This document shows positions 24,905 through 33,981 of a stretch of DNA of 64,000 bases, one piece after another. The notes under the pieces are model-generated. The model saw only the letters and a program-made list of their open reading frames with translations, had not been told where the DNA came from and made no database searches. This DNA is from Neptunicoccus cionae (GTDB lineage: Bacteria; Pseudomonadota; Alphaproteobacteria; Rhodobacterales; Rhodobacteraceae): positions 1 to 64,000 of the forward strand of contig NZ_PKOJ01000002.1 in the NCBI RefSeq assembly GCF_002860325.1. Reading direction: 5' to 3'. Position 1 is the stretch's first letter; each line of letters opens with the position of its first letter. Both the position numbers and the translations under genes were made by a program.

Positions 24905-25870
24905 ATGGCAAAATCACCTAAGCTTGAAAAAATTAAACTATCAAAACTAGACGACATCATCCAAGCAAATGATCCTTACACAAAATATGATGACAAAGGT
25001 GGACTTGATCTGGCCGTCATCGGAGGGAGCATTTCCGACTTTTCTTTGGAAACCAAGGGTAAAAAGAAGATCATTCTAACCGATGAAACCGGCGATGTGT
25101 TCGAATTCAAGAAAGTCGAAACACTGTTGTTCGACGGCGGAACGCCGGGGGATAGCACAGATGATGTAATTTACAATCTGGACCTCGGAACATTCACTTC
25201 ACTGGATACCACTTTGGATTCGTCCGGTTTAACCGGGACTGGCAACATGCTGGTCGGGAGCGGCATCCCCGGATCGGATTTTGTCGTCACACGACAGGAA
25301 GACAGCGGTGTCGAACTTGGGTTAGGCATCCGTTACCGTCAGGGTCCGGCAGTAGACGCTGCCTCTGTCGACAATGACGGTGCCATCCGCTTCGAGGTGA
25401 ACACTGGCGGCCAGTCTACTGCAAACGGATCTTCCGGCAATCACGCAGGACGCGCTGCGTGGAGCTTTCAGTATTCGGCAATTACCGGTCTGAACGGGGA
25501 AACCACCGACCTGTCGGATTTCACATTTGTTTTAAAAATAGACACGGATGTAACCGAAGGCACAGACTTCCGCGTCCTGACAATGGAGCCAACCAGCTTT
25601 CCGAACGCCACCGGATTTATCTGGGTGGATCAGGACGGCACCCCCACGATCGCAGACGATGGTGGCAATGGAAATGTCGCGCAGAATTCGCAAAATTTTG
25701 CCTTTGGCTTCGTCAACCATTTCATCGATGCGGATCCGGACACACCAGGAATGCAAGGTTATGCCACTTCAGGTTTCACCGAAGCGGAATTTGATATCAT
25801 TCTGGAAGCCTACGATGGAAGCAAACTTATCGCCGACACCCATATCGTCGTCGATGTGATTGACATGTAA
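24905..25870 (+). CDS. Unrecognised acidic, possibly exported beta-rich protein
   Basis: A 321-residue Asp/Gly/Thr-rich protein with no classical N-terminal signal peptide. The first 110 residues (IIQANDPYTKYDDKGGLDL, EFKKVETLLFDGG) recall Ca-binding or adhesin-like repeats of proteins exported by type I systems, although no clear GGxGxD nonapeptides are seen. Residues 125-320 form one domain (GSGIPGSDFVVTRQEDSGVELGLG, AAWSFQYSAITGLNG, DADPDTPGMQGY, ending HIVVDVIDM) that I recall as part of secreted proteins of unknown function. GGGAGGG places the start at 24905. The upstream 150 bp are AT-rich. Confidence 0.6.
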   Translation: MAKSPKLEKIKLSKLDDIIQANDPYTKYDDKGGLDLAVIGGSISDFSLETKGKKKIILTDETGDVFEFKKVETLLFDGGTPGDSTDDVIYNLDLGTFTSLDTTLDSSGLTGTGNMLVGSGIPGSDFVVTRQEDSGVELGLGIRYRQGPAVDAASVDNDGAIRFEVNTGGQSTANGSSGNHAGRAAWSFQYSAITGLNGETTDLSDFTFVLKIDTDVTEGTDFRVLTMEPTSFPNATGFIWVDQDGTPTIADDGGNGNVAQNSQNFAFGFVNHFIDADPDTPGMQGYATSGFTEAEFDIILEAYDGSKLIADTHIVVDVIDM

Positions 25871-25876
25871 GTGAAC

Positions 25877-25905
25877 GCGCCGGGGAAAATCCCGGCGCCT
25901 TTTCT
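25877..25905 (+). terminator. Intrinsic terminator
   Basis: GCGCCGGG and CCCGGCGC form a perfect 8-bp stem with a GAAAAT loop, followed by a T-rich run, 6 bp after the stop of the acidic protein gene. Confidence 0.85.
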
Positions 25906-25941
25906 CTTGCCCGCACGCAATGCTGCCCCTAATTGTAAAGC

Positions 25942-26394
25942 ATGTTTCAAGCTCTGATAGACCTCTTCACCGTTCCTGATGCCCGTGCCGATCTTCAACC
26001 CGAAGACGCACGTGCTGCTTTGGCCACCTTGCTTGTGCGGATTGCCCGTGCAGACGACCATTATGATCCGGCAGAGCACCAGATGATTCTGGATGTGCTA
26101 CAGGATCGTTACCAACTTGGTCTGGAAGCGGCCGAGCAGTTGAAAGCAGATGCAGAGCGGCTGGAGTCCCAAGCACCTGACACCGTGCGCTTTACCAAGA
26201 TCGTCAAGAATGCCGTCCCATACGAGGAACGTATCGGCGTGGTAGAGGCGCTTTGGCGTGTGGCTATGGCAGACGGGCAGCGGGACCATGAAGAGGACGG
26301 TTTCCTGCGTCTGGTGGTAAACCTGCTGGGTGTGAACGACCGCGACAGCGGGTTGGCCCGCCAAAGGGTGATTGCGTCGCTCGATAATGGCTAA
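25942..26394 (+). CDS. TerB-like protein
   Basis: A 150-residue all-helical protein of the TerB/DjlA-N family. It has paired metal-binding style blocks: VRIARADDHYDPAEHQMILDVL near residue 35 and WRVAMADGQRDHEEDGFLRLV near residue 110. Members are linked to tellurite and other stress resistance, but lone copies like this have no proven role. A bidirectional terminator follows. Confidence 0.82.
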   Translation: MFQALIDLFTVPDARADLQPEDARAALATLLVRIARADDHYDPAEHQMILDVLQDRYQLGLEAAEQLKADAERLESQAPDTVRFTKIVKNAVPYEERIGVVEALWRVAMADGQRDHEEDGFLRLVVNLLGVNDRDSGLARQRVIASLDNG

Positions 26395-26442
26395 AATTTC
26401 TAAAACTTGCGGCTGCTGGCTTTGTGCCTGTTTCAGCCTGAT

Positions 26443-26489
26443 AAATCCGGCCCTGCGATTTGCTGATCGTCAGGGCCGGATTTGTTTTA
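26443..26489. terminator. Bidirectional terminator between terB-like gene and gcdH
   Basis: A perfect 13-bp inverted repeat (AAATCCGGCCCTG and CAGGGCCGGATTT) with a 15-base loop, followed by GTTTT on the plus strand, sits between the convergent genes. Confidence 0.85.
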
Positions 26490-26496
26490 AGGCTTG

Positions 26497-27720
26497 TTAA
26501 AAGAACGCTTGAAGGCCGGTTTGCGCACGGCCAAGGATCAGCGCGTGCACGTCGTGGGTGCCTTCATAGGTGTTAACCGTTTCAAGGTTCATCATGTGTC
26601 GGATCACCTGAAACTCCTGCGAAATTCCGTTACCACCGTGCATGTCCCGCGCCATCCGCGCAATATCAAGCGCCTTGCCGCAGTTGTTGCGCTTGATGAT
26701 GGAAATCATCTCCGGCGCTGCATTTGCGGCATCCATCAGGCGCCCCACTTGCAAGGCAGCTTGCAGGCCAAGTGTGATTTCGGTCTGCATATCCGCCAGC
26801 TTTTTCTGGAACAATTGGGTTTGCGCCAGCGGTTTGTTGAACTGCTTGCGGTCCAGCCCGTATTGCCGCGCTGCATGCCAGCAGAACTCCGCCGCCCCCA
26901 TTGCGCCCCACGCGATTCCGTAACGGGCACGGTTCAGACAGCCAAACGGCCCCTTGAGACCTTCAACATTCGGCAAAAGCGCATCGTCCGGCACTTCGAC
27001 ACCGTCCATCACAATTTCACCTGTGATCGACGCACGCAGGGACATCTTGCCTTCGATCTTGGGTGCAGACAGCCCCTTCATGCCTTTCTCCAGCACAAAG
27101 CCGCGAATTTTACCGCCGTGTTCGTCCGATTTGGCCCAAACCACAAAGACATCCGCAATCGGCGCGTTGGAGATCCACATCTTGGTGCCGTTCAGCACAT
27201 ACCCGCCCTGCACCTTTTCGGCGCGTGTTTTCATTCCGCCCGGATCAGAACCGGCATCCGGTTCTGTCAAACCGAAACAACCGATGGATTCACCACTGGC
27301 CAGTTTGGGTAGATACTTCTTGCGCTGTTCTTCCGAACCATAGGCATAGATCGGGTACATCACCAAAGAGGATTGCACCGACATCATGGAGCGGTAACCG
27401 GAATCGATCCGCTCTACCTCTCGCGCGACCAGACCATAGGTTACATAACCCGCGCCAATCCCGCCGTATTCCTCGGGGATAGTCGTGCCCAGCAAGCCCA
27501 TCTCGCCCATTTCACGGAAGATTTCAGGGTCCGTAGTTTCTTTTGCGAAAGCCTCGATCGCGCGCGGGGCGAGCTTTTCTGTCGCATAGGATTTGGCTGC
27601 ATCGCGGATCATCCGCTCTTCTTCGTTCAGTTGGGATTCCAGCAGCAGCGCGTCCTCCCACTGAAACGACCCCAAATCCGGTTTGTCTTTTGCCTTCAGG
27701 CTTGGCGCTTGCGCGGTCAT
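26497..27720 (-). CDS. gcdH: Glutaryl-CoA dehydrogenase
   Basis: A 407-residue FAD acyl-CoA dehydrogenase for lysine/tryptophan degradation (glutaryl-CoA to crotonyl-CoA). Diagnostic parts: [20 protein letters not shown] at the start, [35 protein letters not shown], and the catalytic Glu in [20 protein letters not shown]. The ATG at 27720 follows AGGAAG; the longer frame adds 121 unlikely residues. No other lysine-pathway gene is adjacent. Confidence 0.93.
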   Translation of the reverse strand: MTAQAPSLKAKDKPDLGSFQWEDALLLESQLNEEERMIRDAAKSYATEKLAPRAIEAFAKETTDPEIFREMGEMGLLGTTIPEEYGGIGAGYVTYGLVAREVERIDSGYRSMMSVQSSLVMYPIYAYGSEEQRKKYLPKLASGESIGCFGLTEPDAGSDPGGMKTRAEKVQGGYVLNGTKMWISNAPIADVFVVWAKSDEHGGKIRGFVLEKGMKGLSAPKIEGKMSLRASITGEIVMDGVEVPDDALLPNVEGLKGPFGCLNRARYGIAWGAMGAAEFCWHAARQYGLDRKQFNKPLAQTQLFQKKLADMQTEITLGLQAALQVGRLMDAANAAPEMISIIKRNNCGKALDIARMARDMHGGNGISQEFQVIRHMMNLETVNTYEGTHDVHALILGRAQTGLQAFF

Positions 27721-27873
27721 GATGTCACTTCCTGCTATTATATATAATTTGCTGGTCAAAGGGGTAAGGCACCACCGCCCGATTGGCAAGTGTGCCCGCA
27801 GCGCTGTTCTATCCGCTTGCCTGCCCCTGCCACTCTGTGCAAGCTGTGGCCAAACAACTCTTACAGGTGAATT

Positions 27874-28563
27874 ATGAAAATCGGTATTCTGCAGACTGGC
27901 AGATCCCCCGAACAGCTTGTGGCCGAGCACGGCGAATACGGTGAAATGTTTCAGACCATGTTGGCAGACCGCGGCTTTGACTTTCAAACCTATGATGTAA
28001 TTGAAAGCCGATTTCCCGAGAACATTGACGAATGTGATGGCTGGATCATCACCGGTTCGAAGTTCGGCGCTTATGAAGACCACCCCTGGATTCCCCCGCT
28101 CGAATCACTGATCCGCACGCTGCACAAGGCAAAGCGGCCACTGATCGGCGTTTGCTTCGGCCATCAGATCATTGCCCAAGCTTTGGGCGGCAAGGTCGAA
28201 AAATTCAGCGGCGGCTGGTCTGTAGGGCGCGTTGATTACCCGATGAGCGACGGACGCACCCTGCCCCTGTTTGCATGGCATCAGGATCAGGTGACAACAC
28301 CGCCTCCCGAAGCTGTGACAGTGGCAAGCACAGAGTTCTGTAGACATGCAGCGCTTACAATCGGGGATCACATCTACACCATCCAGCCCCACCCCGAATT
28401 CAAGGCAGGCTTTGTCGAAGGGCTGGCGATGACGCGGGCGGTCGGAGTTGTGCCCGAACCCCAGCGGCTCGCTGCAATTGAAAGCACCAGAATGCCTGTA
28501 TCCCAAACGGAAATGGCCGATCTCTTTACTGCAATTCTTAAAGGAGCCATGGCTCATGGATGA
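27874..28563 (+). CDS. Class I glutamine amidotransferase-like protein
   Basis: A 229-residue stand-alone GATase1 domain of the GMP-synthase-like type. The nucleophile elbow is [10 protein letters not shown], with the His in [12 protein letters not shown]. It overlaps the next gene (glutamine synthetase-like) by 8 bp, and an FAD oxidase follows. That context suggests hydrolysis of a gamma-glutamyl intermediate, the job PuuD does in putrescine degradation; this is inferred from position, not from close similarity to PuuD. Confidence 0.8.
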   Translation: MKIGILQTGRSPEQLVAEHGEYGEMFQTMLADRGFDFQTYDVIESRFPENIDECDGWIITGSKFGAYEDHPWIPPLESLIRTLHKAKRPLIGVCFGHQIIAQALGGKVEKFSGGWSVGRVDYPMSDGRTLPLFAWHQDQVTTPPPEAVTVASTEFCRHAALTIGDHIYTIQPHPEFKAGFVEGLAMTRAVGVVPEPQRLAAIESTRMPVSQTEMADLFTAILKGAMAHG

Positions 28564-29926
28564 TAGTTTGAAATGGATCGAAAAGATCCCGCAGGCTGCT
28601 CAGGACTATATCGCCAACCGCCGTCTTGAAGAGGTGGAGTGTATTATCTCGGACACCACCGGCATCAGCCGCGGCAAATGCATGCCCGCGCGCAAATTCG
28701 GTCGGCTGGATCCGATGTATCTGCCCGACAGTATTTTTTATCAAACCGTAACAGGGTCTTACGTCGATATCGAAAACATCGAAAACCAGTATACCGAAGG
28801 GGATATGGTGCTCTCGCCGGATTTCTCTTCGGCAACGGCGGCGCCGTGGACCGGCGATGTGACGCTGCAGATCATTCACAACGTAACGGATGTCCACGGC
28901 GCGCCCATGCCTCTGGTGCCGCGCAATGTGCTGCGCCGTGTGTTGTCCTATTACGAGGCCGAAGGCTGGGAACCCGTGGTCGCACCGGAGATGGAGTTCT
29001 ATCTTGTCGCCCGCAACACGGATCCGAACCAGCCTGTCGTGCCGAAACTCGGCCGCACCGGACGGCCTGCCGCCTCCATGCAAGCCTATTCCATGTCTGC
29101 CGTGGACGAATACGGCCCCGTGATCGATGATATTTACGACTTTGCCGAAGAACAGGGATTTGAAATTGATACGATCATACAGGAAGGCGGTGCAGGTCAG
29201 GTTGAAATCAACCTGAAGCACGGCCATCCGATAAAGCTCGCCGATGAAGTATTTTACTTTAAACGGCTGATCAAAGAGGCCGCCTTGCGCCACGATTGCT
29301 ATGCAACTTTCATGGCCAAACCGATGGGCGACCAGCCCGGTTCGGCCATGCATATCCATCATTCCGTTCTGGATAAAGAAACTGGCAAGAACATCTTCAA
29401 CGATGCCCAAGATCAGGCGACACCCGCTTTCGGTCACTTCATCGCCGGCCTGCAAACCCACCTGCCCGCCGCCACCCCCTTTATCGCGCCTTATGTAAAC
29501 AGCTACCGCCGCTACGTGGCGAATTTCTCGGCGCCGATCAATCTGGAATGGGCCGAGAACAACCGCACGACTGGTATTCGTGTTCCAATCTCGTCACCGG
29601 AATCCCGTCGGGTTGAAAACCGCGTGGCTGGCATGGATTGCAATCCCTACATCGGGCTCGCCGCATCTCTGGCCTGCGGCTTTCTGGGCATGAAAAACAA
29701 GCTTGAACCGAGGATCGCAGCTTTGGGCGAGGCTTATGACGCGGATCGCGACATCCCGCCCACCATGTATGAAGCCCTGACCCTGCTCTCCGAAAATGAC
29801 GAACTGGCTGAAATGATGGGACCGGAGTTCACTGCCGTCTACACAGCTGCAAAAAACAAGGAGTACGACGAGTTTCAGGAGGTCATCAGCCCGTGGGAAC
29901 GGGAACACCTGTTGATGAACGTCTGA
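28556..29926 (+). CDS. Glutamine synthetase-like gamma-glutamylpolyamine ligase
   Basis: A 456-residue ligase of the GlnA superfamily, closer to PuuA-type gamma-glutamylputrescine synthetases than to GlnA. Visible: APEMEFYLVARN (metal site), EGGAGQVEINLKHG, SAMHIHHSVLD, and ENNRTTGIRVPISSPESRRVENRVAG. It would join glutamate to an amine with ATP. AAAGGAG lies 10 bases before the ATG at 28556, inside the upstream gene. The next gene starts within its stop codon. Confidence 0.85.
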   Translation: MDDSLKWIEKIPQAAQDYIANRRLEEVECIISDTTGISRGKCMPARKFGRLDPMYLPDSIFYQTVTGSYVDIENIENQYTEGDMVLSPDFSSATAAPWTGDVTLQIIHNVTDVHGAPMPLVPRNVLRRVLSYYEAEGWEPVVAPEMEFYLVARNTDPNQPVVPKLGRTGRPAASMQAYSMSAVDEYGPVIDDIYDFAEEQGFEIDTIIQEGGAGQVEINLKHGHPIKLADEVFYFKRLIKEAALRHDCYATFMAKPMGDQPGSAMHIHHSVLDKETGKNIFNDAQDQATPAFGHFIAGLQTHLPAATPFIAPYVNSYRRYVANFSAPINLEWAENNRTTGIRVPISSPESRRVENRVAGMDCNPYIGLAASLACGFLGMKNKLEPRIAALGEAYDADRDIPPTMYEALTLLSENDELAEMMGPEFTAVYTAAKNKEYDEFQEVISPWEREHLLMNV

Positions 29927-31239
29927 TGGCTTTGAACCTTCTCCACGCCAATGACACGGCCGGCGCCTACCCCCAAAGCTGGTACGCAGCAACCGCGAAT
30001 ACCCTGCCCCCCTTCCCGATACTGGAAGGGGACCACAATGCGGATGTCTGCGTCATCGGCGGCGGGTTCACCGGATTGTCAACCGCGCTGCATCTGGCTG
30101 AACGGGGCTTTCGCGTTTCCCTGCTGGAGGCGCAACGGGTCGGTTGGGGGGCCTCGGGGCGTAACGGTGGTCAGGTCGGTTCCGGCCAGCGCCGGGACCA
30201 GATGGATCTTGAAAAAATGGTCGGGCCGGATGATGCCCGCCATCTGTGGTCCCTATCCCAAGAGGCCAAAGCACTGGTTAAATCCCTTTCCGAAACCCAT
30301 GGCATAGATTGCGCCCACAAACCCGGCGTGGCCCATGTGGACTGGAAAGCCGCCGATGTTCCCCACGAACACGCCTATGCAGAACACCTTGCGAAAACTT
30401 ACGGTTACACGGACATCACGCCGCTGGACCGTGCGGCTGCTTGCGATCTGCTTGGTACCGAAGTTTATCATGGTGGTACGCTTGATATGGGCGCGGCCCA
30501 TATTCACCCGCTAAACTTTGCGCTGGGACTGGCCGGTGCAGCACAAAAGGCAGGTGTAACCATTTTCGAACGATCCGAAGTCACGGGCATCGAACAAGGC
30601 GACCCGGTCATCGTTACGACGGCACAGGGTAAGATCAACGCCAAACATCTTGTGGTGGCGTGCAACGGTTACCTTGGCGGATTACATGAAAAAACTGCTG
30701 CGCGTGTGATGCCGATTAACAATTTCATCGTGGCGACAGAACCGCTCGGGCAGGATGGTGCAGAGGCGCTGATTTCGCAGGATGTGGCGATTGCAGACAG
30801 CAAATTTGTGGTGAATTACTATCGCCGCTCCGCTGACCACCGATTGTTGTTTGGCGGAGGGGAGACCTACAGCTACCGCTTTCCCAAGGACATCCGCGCG
30901 CTGGTGCGCAAGCCCTTGCTGGAAATCTACCCGCAACTCAAAGACGTGAAACTCGATTACGCATGGGGCGGCACGCTAGGGATCACCGTGAACCGGATGC
31001 CCTATTTCGGAAGGATCGCACCGAATATCCTGACCGCTTCGGGGTATTCCGGCCACGGCGTCGCGCTCGCCACGCTGGCGGGCCGGATCACAGCGGCGGC
31101 AATTGCCGGACAGGCCGAAGATTTTGATGTCATGTCCCGCGTTCCGACTTTCCCTTTTCCGGGCGGACGCGCCCTGCGCTACCCGAACCTTGTGCTCGCT
31201 ATGTCATGGTATGCGCTGCGGGACCGGCTGGGGCTGTGA
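29926..31239 (+). CDS. FAD-dependent amine oxidase, PuuB-like
   Basis: A 437-residue DAO-family flavoenzyme. The Rossmann motif is VCVIGGGFTGLSTALHLAERG (about residues 42-62), with GWGASGRNGGQVGSGQRRDQ, typical of gamma-glutamylputrescine oxidases, and a C-terminal GYSGHGVALATLAG. It would oxidise the gamma-glutamylated amine to an aldehyde. It starts in the ligase stop codon (TGATG). No aldehyde dehydrogenase follows, so the pathway must be completed elsewhere. Confidence 0.85.
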   Translation: MALNLLHANDTAGAYPQSWYAATANTLPPFPILEGDHNADVCVIGGGFTGLSTALHLAERGFRVSLLEAQRVGWGASGRNGGQVGSGQRRDQMDLEKMVGPDDARHLWSLSQEAKALVKSLSETHGIDCAHKPGVAHVDWKAADVPHEHAYAEHLAKTYGYTDITPLDRAAACDLLGTEVYHGGTLDMGAAHIHPLNFALGLAGAAQKAGVTIFERSEVTGIEQGDPVIVTTAQGKINAKHLVVACNGYLGGLHEKTAARVMPINNFIVATEPLGQDGAEALISQDVAIADSKFVVNYYRRSADHRLLFGGGETYSYRFPKDIRALVRKPLLEIYPQLKDVKLDYAWGGTLGITVNRMPYFGRIAPNILTASGYSGHGVALATLAGRITAAAIAGQAEDFDVMSRVPTFPFPGGRALRYPNLVLAMSWYALRDRLGL

Positions 31240-31244
31240 CGCCC

Positions 31245-31268
31245 CGGCTCTTTTTGGTTCAAATATCC
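31245..31268 (+). repeat. 24-bp intergenic repeat, copy 1
   Basis: These 24 bases, containing CTCTTTTTGGTTCAAATATC, recur exactly at 54230-54253. Both copies begin 4-5 bases after the stop codon of a plus-strand gene. The role is unknown. Confidence 0.7.
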
Positions 31269-31277
31269 GACCCCGCC

Positions 31278-33698
31278 CTAGCTGCGCAAACGATGGCCCG
31301 CAGGATCAAACGGTGGCTCTGCCAGAATGACCGCGCGGTGGGGACGGCCCAACACCGCCACATCCAGCGCGGTTCCCGCTGCCGCGTGGGCCGTGTTGAT
31401 GAAAGCGAGCGCACAGGAGGCATCAACGGTATAGCCGTAAGCCCCTGAGGTGATGCGCCCTACAGGGGTTCCGTCCGGCAGGAAAATCGGCTCCCCGCCT
31501 GAACTGTCAGCGTCCTGCGTATCTATCCGCAAACTGACCAGTATCTCCCGTGGCGGCTTGTCCATGATCGCAGCATAAGCGTCACGGCCCAGAAATTCCG
31601 GTTTGTCCATCTTCACCAACCGCTCGAAGCCTACTTCCTGCGGCCAGTACTCCGGCGAATATTCGCGGCTCCACGAGCCGTAGCCTTTTTCGATCCTCAA
31701 AGCGCCAAGCGAGCGGCTGCCCACCGGCACCACGCCAAGATCCAGCCCTGAATCAAACAACGCATCCCAGAGTTTTATCTGATCCGCCTCTGCCACATAG
31801 ATTTCCCAGCCCAGATCTCCCGTGAAAGACACCCTGATCCCGATCGCCTCGATTCCGGCAATGGTAAAGCGGCGGGAGCGCATGAACGGCCAGCTGGTGT
31901 TTGACAGGTCTTCCTGTGTCAGACGTGCCAGCAATTCGCGGGATTTCGGCCCCGCAACGTTTACACCGCAATAGGCTTCGGTCACGATGGAAAACTTCAC
32001 GGTATCCGGCAGCGGTACCATCTGGAAATAGCGCTGGTGATAACGTTCGGCCATGCCAGTGCCGACCATAAAAAAGTGATCTTCGGCCAGTTTAGTGATG
32101 GTGAAATCCCCCGCGATCCCGCCCCGAAGGCCCAGCATCGGTGTCAGGCAGGAGCGGCCAACCTCTGTCGGGACGTGGTTCGCCACCACACGGTTCAACC
32201 AGTCGGCAGCACCCGCGCCGGTGATCTCGTATTTTCCGAAATTTGATATATCAATCACACCGACATGTTCCCGCACGGCACGGCATTCCCGCCCGACAGG
32301 CTCGAACCAGTCCTGACGGGTAAAGCCATAGCTTTCGCGCCCTGTCTCCCCCTCTCCGGCATACCAGAGCGGATGCTCCCAGCCGTAGTTCAACCCGTGC
32401 ACCGCCCCCATTTCCTTTTGACGTTGATAAAGCGGGCGCAACCGCGTTTCGCGTCCCGCCTGCCGTTCCTCATAGGGGAAATGGATGGCAAAGCGGTTGG
32501 CGTATTGGTCTGCCACTTTCTCCATCGTGAACTTGCGATCCGCCCAAGGACCAAAACGGCTGAGGTCCCAAGGGAACATGTCAAATTCCGGCTCTCCCTC
32601 TACGATCCATTGCGCCGTCATCAGCCCCAGACCACCGGACTGGCTAAAGCCCGGAATGATGCCGCAGCAGCAGAAATAGTTCCTGAGTTCGGGCACCGGC
32701 CCGTAAAGCGCGGCGCTGTCGGGGGACCAGATCATCGGCCCGTTTATGACCCGTTTGATTCCGGCTGTGGCTGCCACCGGAACCCGCTCCATTGCCCGCT
32801 CCAGATTTTCCATAATCCGGTCGAGGTCTCCGTCAAACAGCTCATGCCCGAAATCTTGCGGAGTCCCGTCTTCGGCCCAGAATTTAAGGTGTTTCTCGTA
32901 GGCGCCGATCAGCAGGCCGTTGCCTTCCTGACGCATGTAATATTCCCCGTCCCGATCCGCCACCGAAGGCAGACGCGTGTTCATTGCGGCAATTTCGGGG
33001 ATGGTTTCCGTGACAAGATACTGGTGTTCAGTCGGTTGTAGCGGCAGGTTGACGCCTGCCATTGCCGCCACTTCCCGCGCCCAGAGCCCGCCCACATTCA
33101 CCACCAACTGCGTGTGGATATTGCCTTTGGGCGTCTCTACGATCCAACTACCGTCAGGCTGCGGCCGTGTTGCCGTTGCGGGACAGAAGCGGTAAATCTC
33201 CGCCCCCATCTGACGCGCGCCAGCGGCATAGGCCTGTGTCACACCGGACGGGTCCACATTGCCGCCGTCCTCTTCAAACATGATGCAGCGCACCCCGTCG
33301 AGGTTTAGCAGCGGGTTCTTTTCAAGAGCCTGATCAGGGGTAAGTTCGTAGAATTTCTCACCGAAATACCGTGCCTTGGATTCCTGCAAACGCAGTTGGT
33401 GTTCGCGCGCTTCGGTTTGGGCCAGATAGATGGAACCGGGCTGAAACACACCACAGCCCTGTCCGGTTTCCCGCTCCAGTTCCTTGTAAAGGTTCATCGT
33501 ATAATACTGGATTTTCGAGATATTATTGTTGTCATGCAGCCCGTGCAGGTTCGCCGCTGCGTGCCATGTGGAACCGGAGGTGAGTTCGTCCCGTTCAAGC
33601 AGAACCACATCCTTCCAACCCAGTTTGGCGAGGTGATACAGGATAGAGCAGCCCACCAGACCGCCTCCGATAACAACAGCTTGTGCGTGAGATTTCAT
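31278..33698 (-). CDS. FAD/GcvT-type demethylating dehydrogenase (dimethylglycine or sarcosine dehydrogenase-like)
   Basis: An 806-residue two-part enzyme. Residues 1-370 are a DAO flavin domain (VVIGGGLVGCSILYHLAKLGW, with LTSGSTWHAAANLHG, the usual covalent-FAD His region). Residues 425-806 are a GcvT-like folate-binding domain (IDISNFGKYEITG, FTGDLGWEIYV, GSRSLGALRIEKGY). Such proteins oxidatively demethylate dimethylglycine, sarcosine or similar amines and hand the methyl carbon to tetrahydrofolate. AGGAG precedes the ATG at 33698. It probably ends an operon with the Rieske oxygenase. Confidence 0.88.
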   Translation of the reverse strand: MKSHAQAVVIGGGLVGCSILYHLAKLGWKDVVLLERDELTSGSTWHAAANLHGLHDNNNISKIQYYTMNLYKELERETGQGCGVFQPGSIYLAQTEAREHQLRLQESKARYFGEKFYELTPDQALEKNPLLNLDGVRCIMFEEDGGNVDPSGVTQAYAAGARQMGAEIYRFCPATATRPQPDGSWIVETPKGNIHTQLVVNVGGLWAREVAAMAGVNLPLQPTEHQYLVTETIPEIAAMNTRLPSVADRDGEYYMRQEGNGLLIGAYEKHLKFWAEDGTPQDFGHELFDGDLDRIMENLERAMERVPVAATAGIKRVINGPMIWSPDSAALYGPVPELRNYFCCCGIIPGFSQSGGLGLMTAQWIVEGEPEFDMFPWDLSRFGPWADRKFTMEKVADQYANRFAIHFPYEERQAGRETRLRPLYQRQKEMGAVHGLNYGWEHPLWYAGEGETGRESYGFTRQDWFEPVGRECRAVREHVGVIDISNFGKYEITGAGAADWLNRVVANHVPTEVGRSCLTPMLGLRGGIAGDFTITKLAEDHFFMVGTGMAERYHQRYFQMVPLPDTVKFSIVTEAYCGVNVAGPKSRELLARLTQEDLSNTSWPFMRSRRFTIAGIEAIGIRVSFTGDLGWEIYVAEADQIKLWDALFDSGLDLGVVPVGSRSLGALRIEKGYGSWSREYSPEYWPQEVGFERLVKMDKPEFLGRDAYAAIMDKPPREILVSLRIDTQDADSSGGEPIFLPDGTPVGRITSGAYGYTVDASCALAFINTAHAAAGTALDVAVLGRPHRAVILAEPPFDPAGHRLRS

Positions 33699-33762
33699 TT
33701 GCGGGCTCCTGGGAAATTCGGCGCGGTGGAAATTGAGTATTTCGGGAACATTGAAGGTGATT

Positions 33763-33981
33763 TCAGCTTTCACGCCCGAATGATTTTAACGTGGAGTGAA
33801 GCTCTTGCGCTTCCGCGAGTCCTGCTTCGAGCGCGTAGATATATGCATGGGTCAGGTAAAAGCAGCCCCGTGTTTCATCTTCCGCCAGTGCAGCTTTTCC
33901 GGCTTGGCGATAAAGCCGCACCAGAGCGCTGTTGTCCTTTGCGTTATGTGCCGCAAGCAGAGCCTGATCGAGCGGAGTCAC
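33763..33981 (-). CDS. Small helical protein coupled to the Rieske oxygenase
   Basis: A 72-residue soluble protein with GTG start, overlapping the upstream stop by 4 bp (GTGA). It looks like a tandem helical hairpin (LDQALLAAHNAKDNSALVRLYRQAGKAAL, then RGCFYLTHAYIYALEAG), resembling a single TPR-like unit. I do not recognise the family. Tight coupling between the oxygenase and the demethylase suggests an accessory role. Confidence 0.65.
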   Translation of the reverse strand: MTPLDQALLAAHNAKDNSALVRLYRQAGKAALAEDETRGCFYLTHAYIYALEAGLAEAQELHSTLKSFGRES

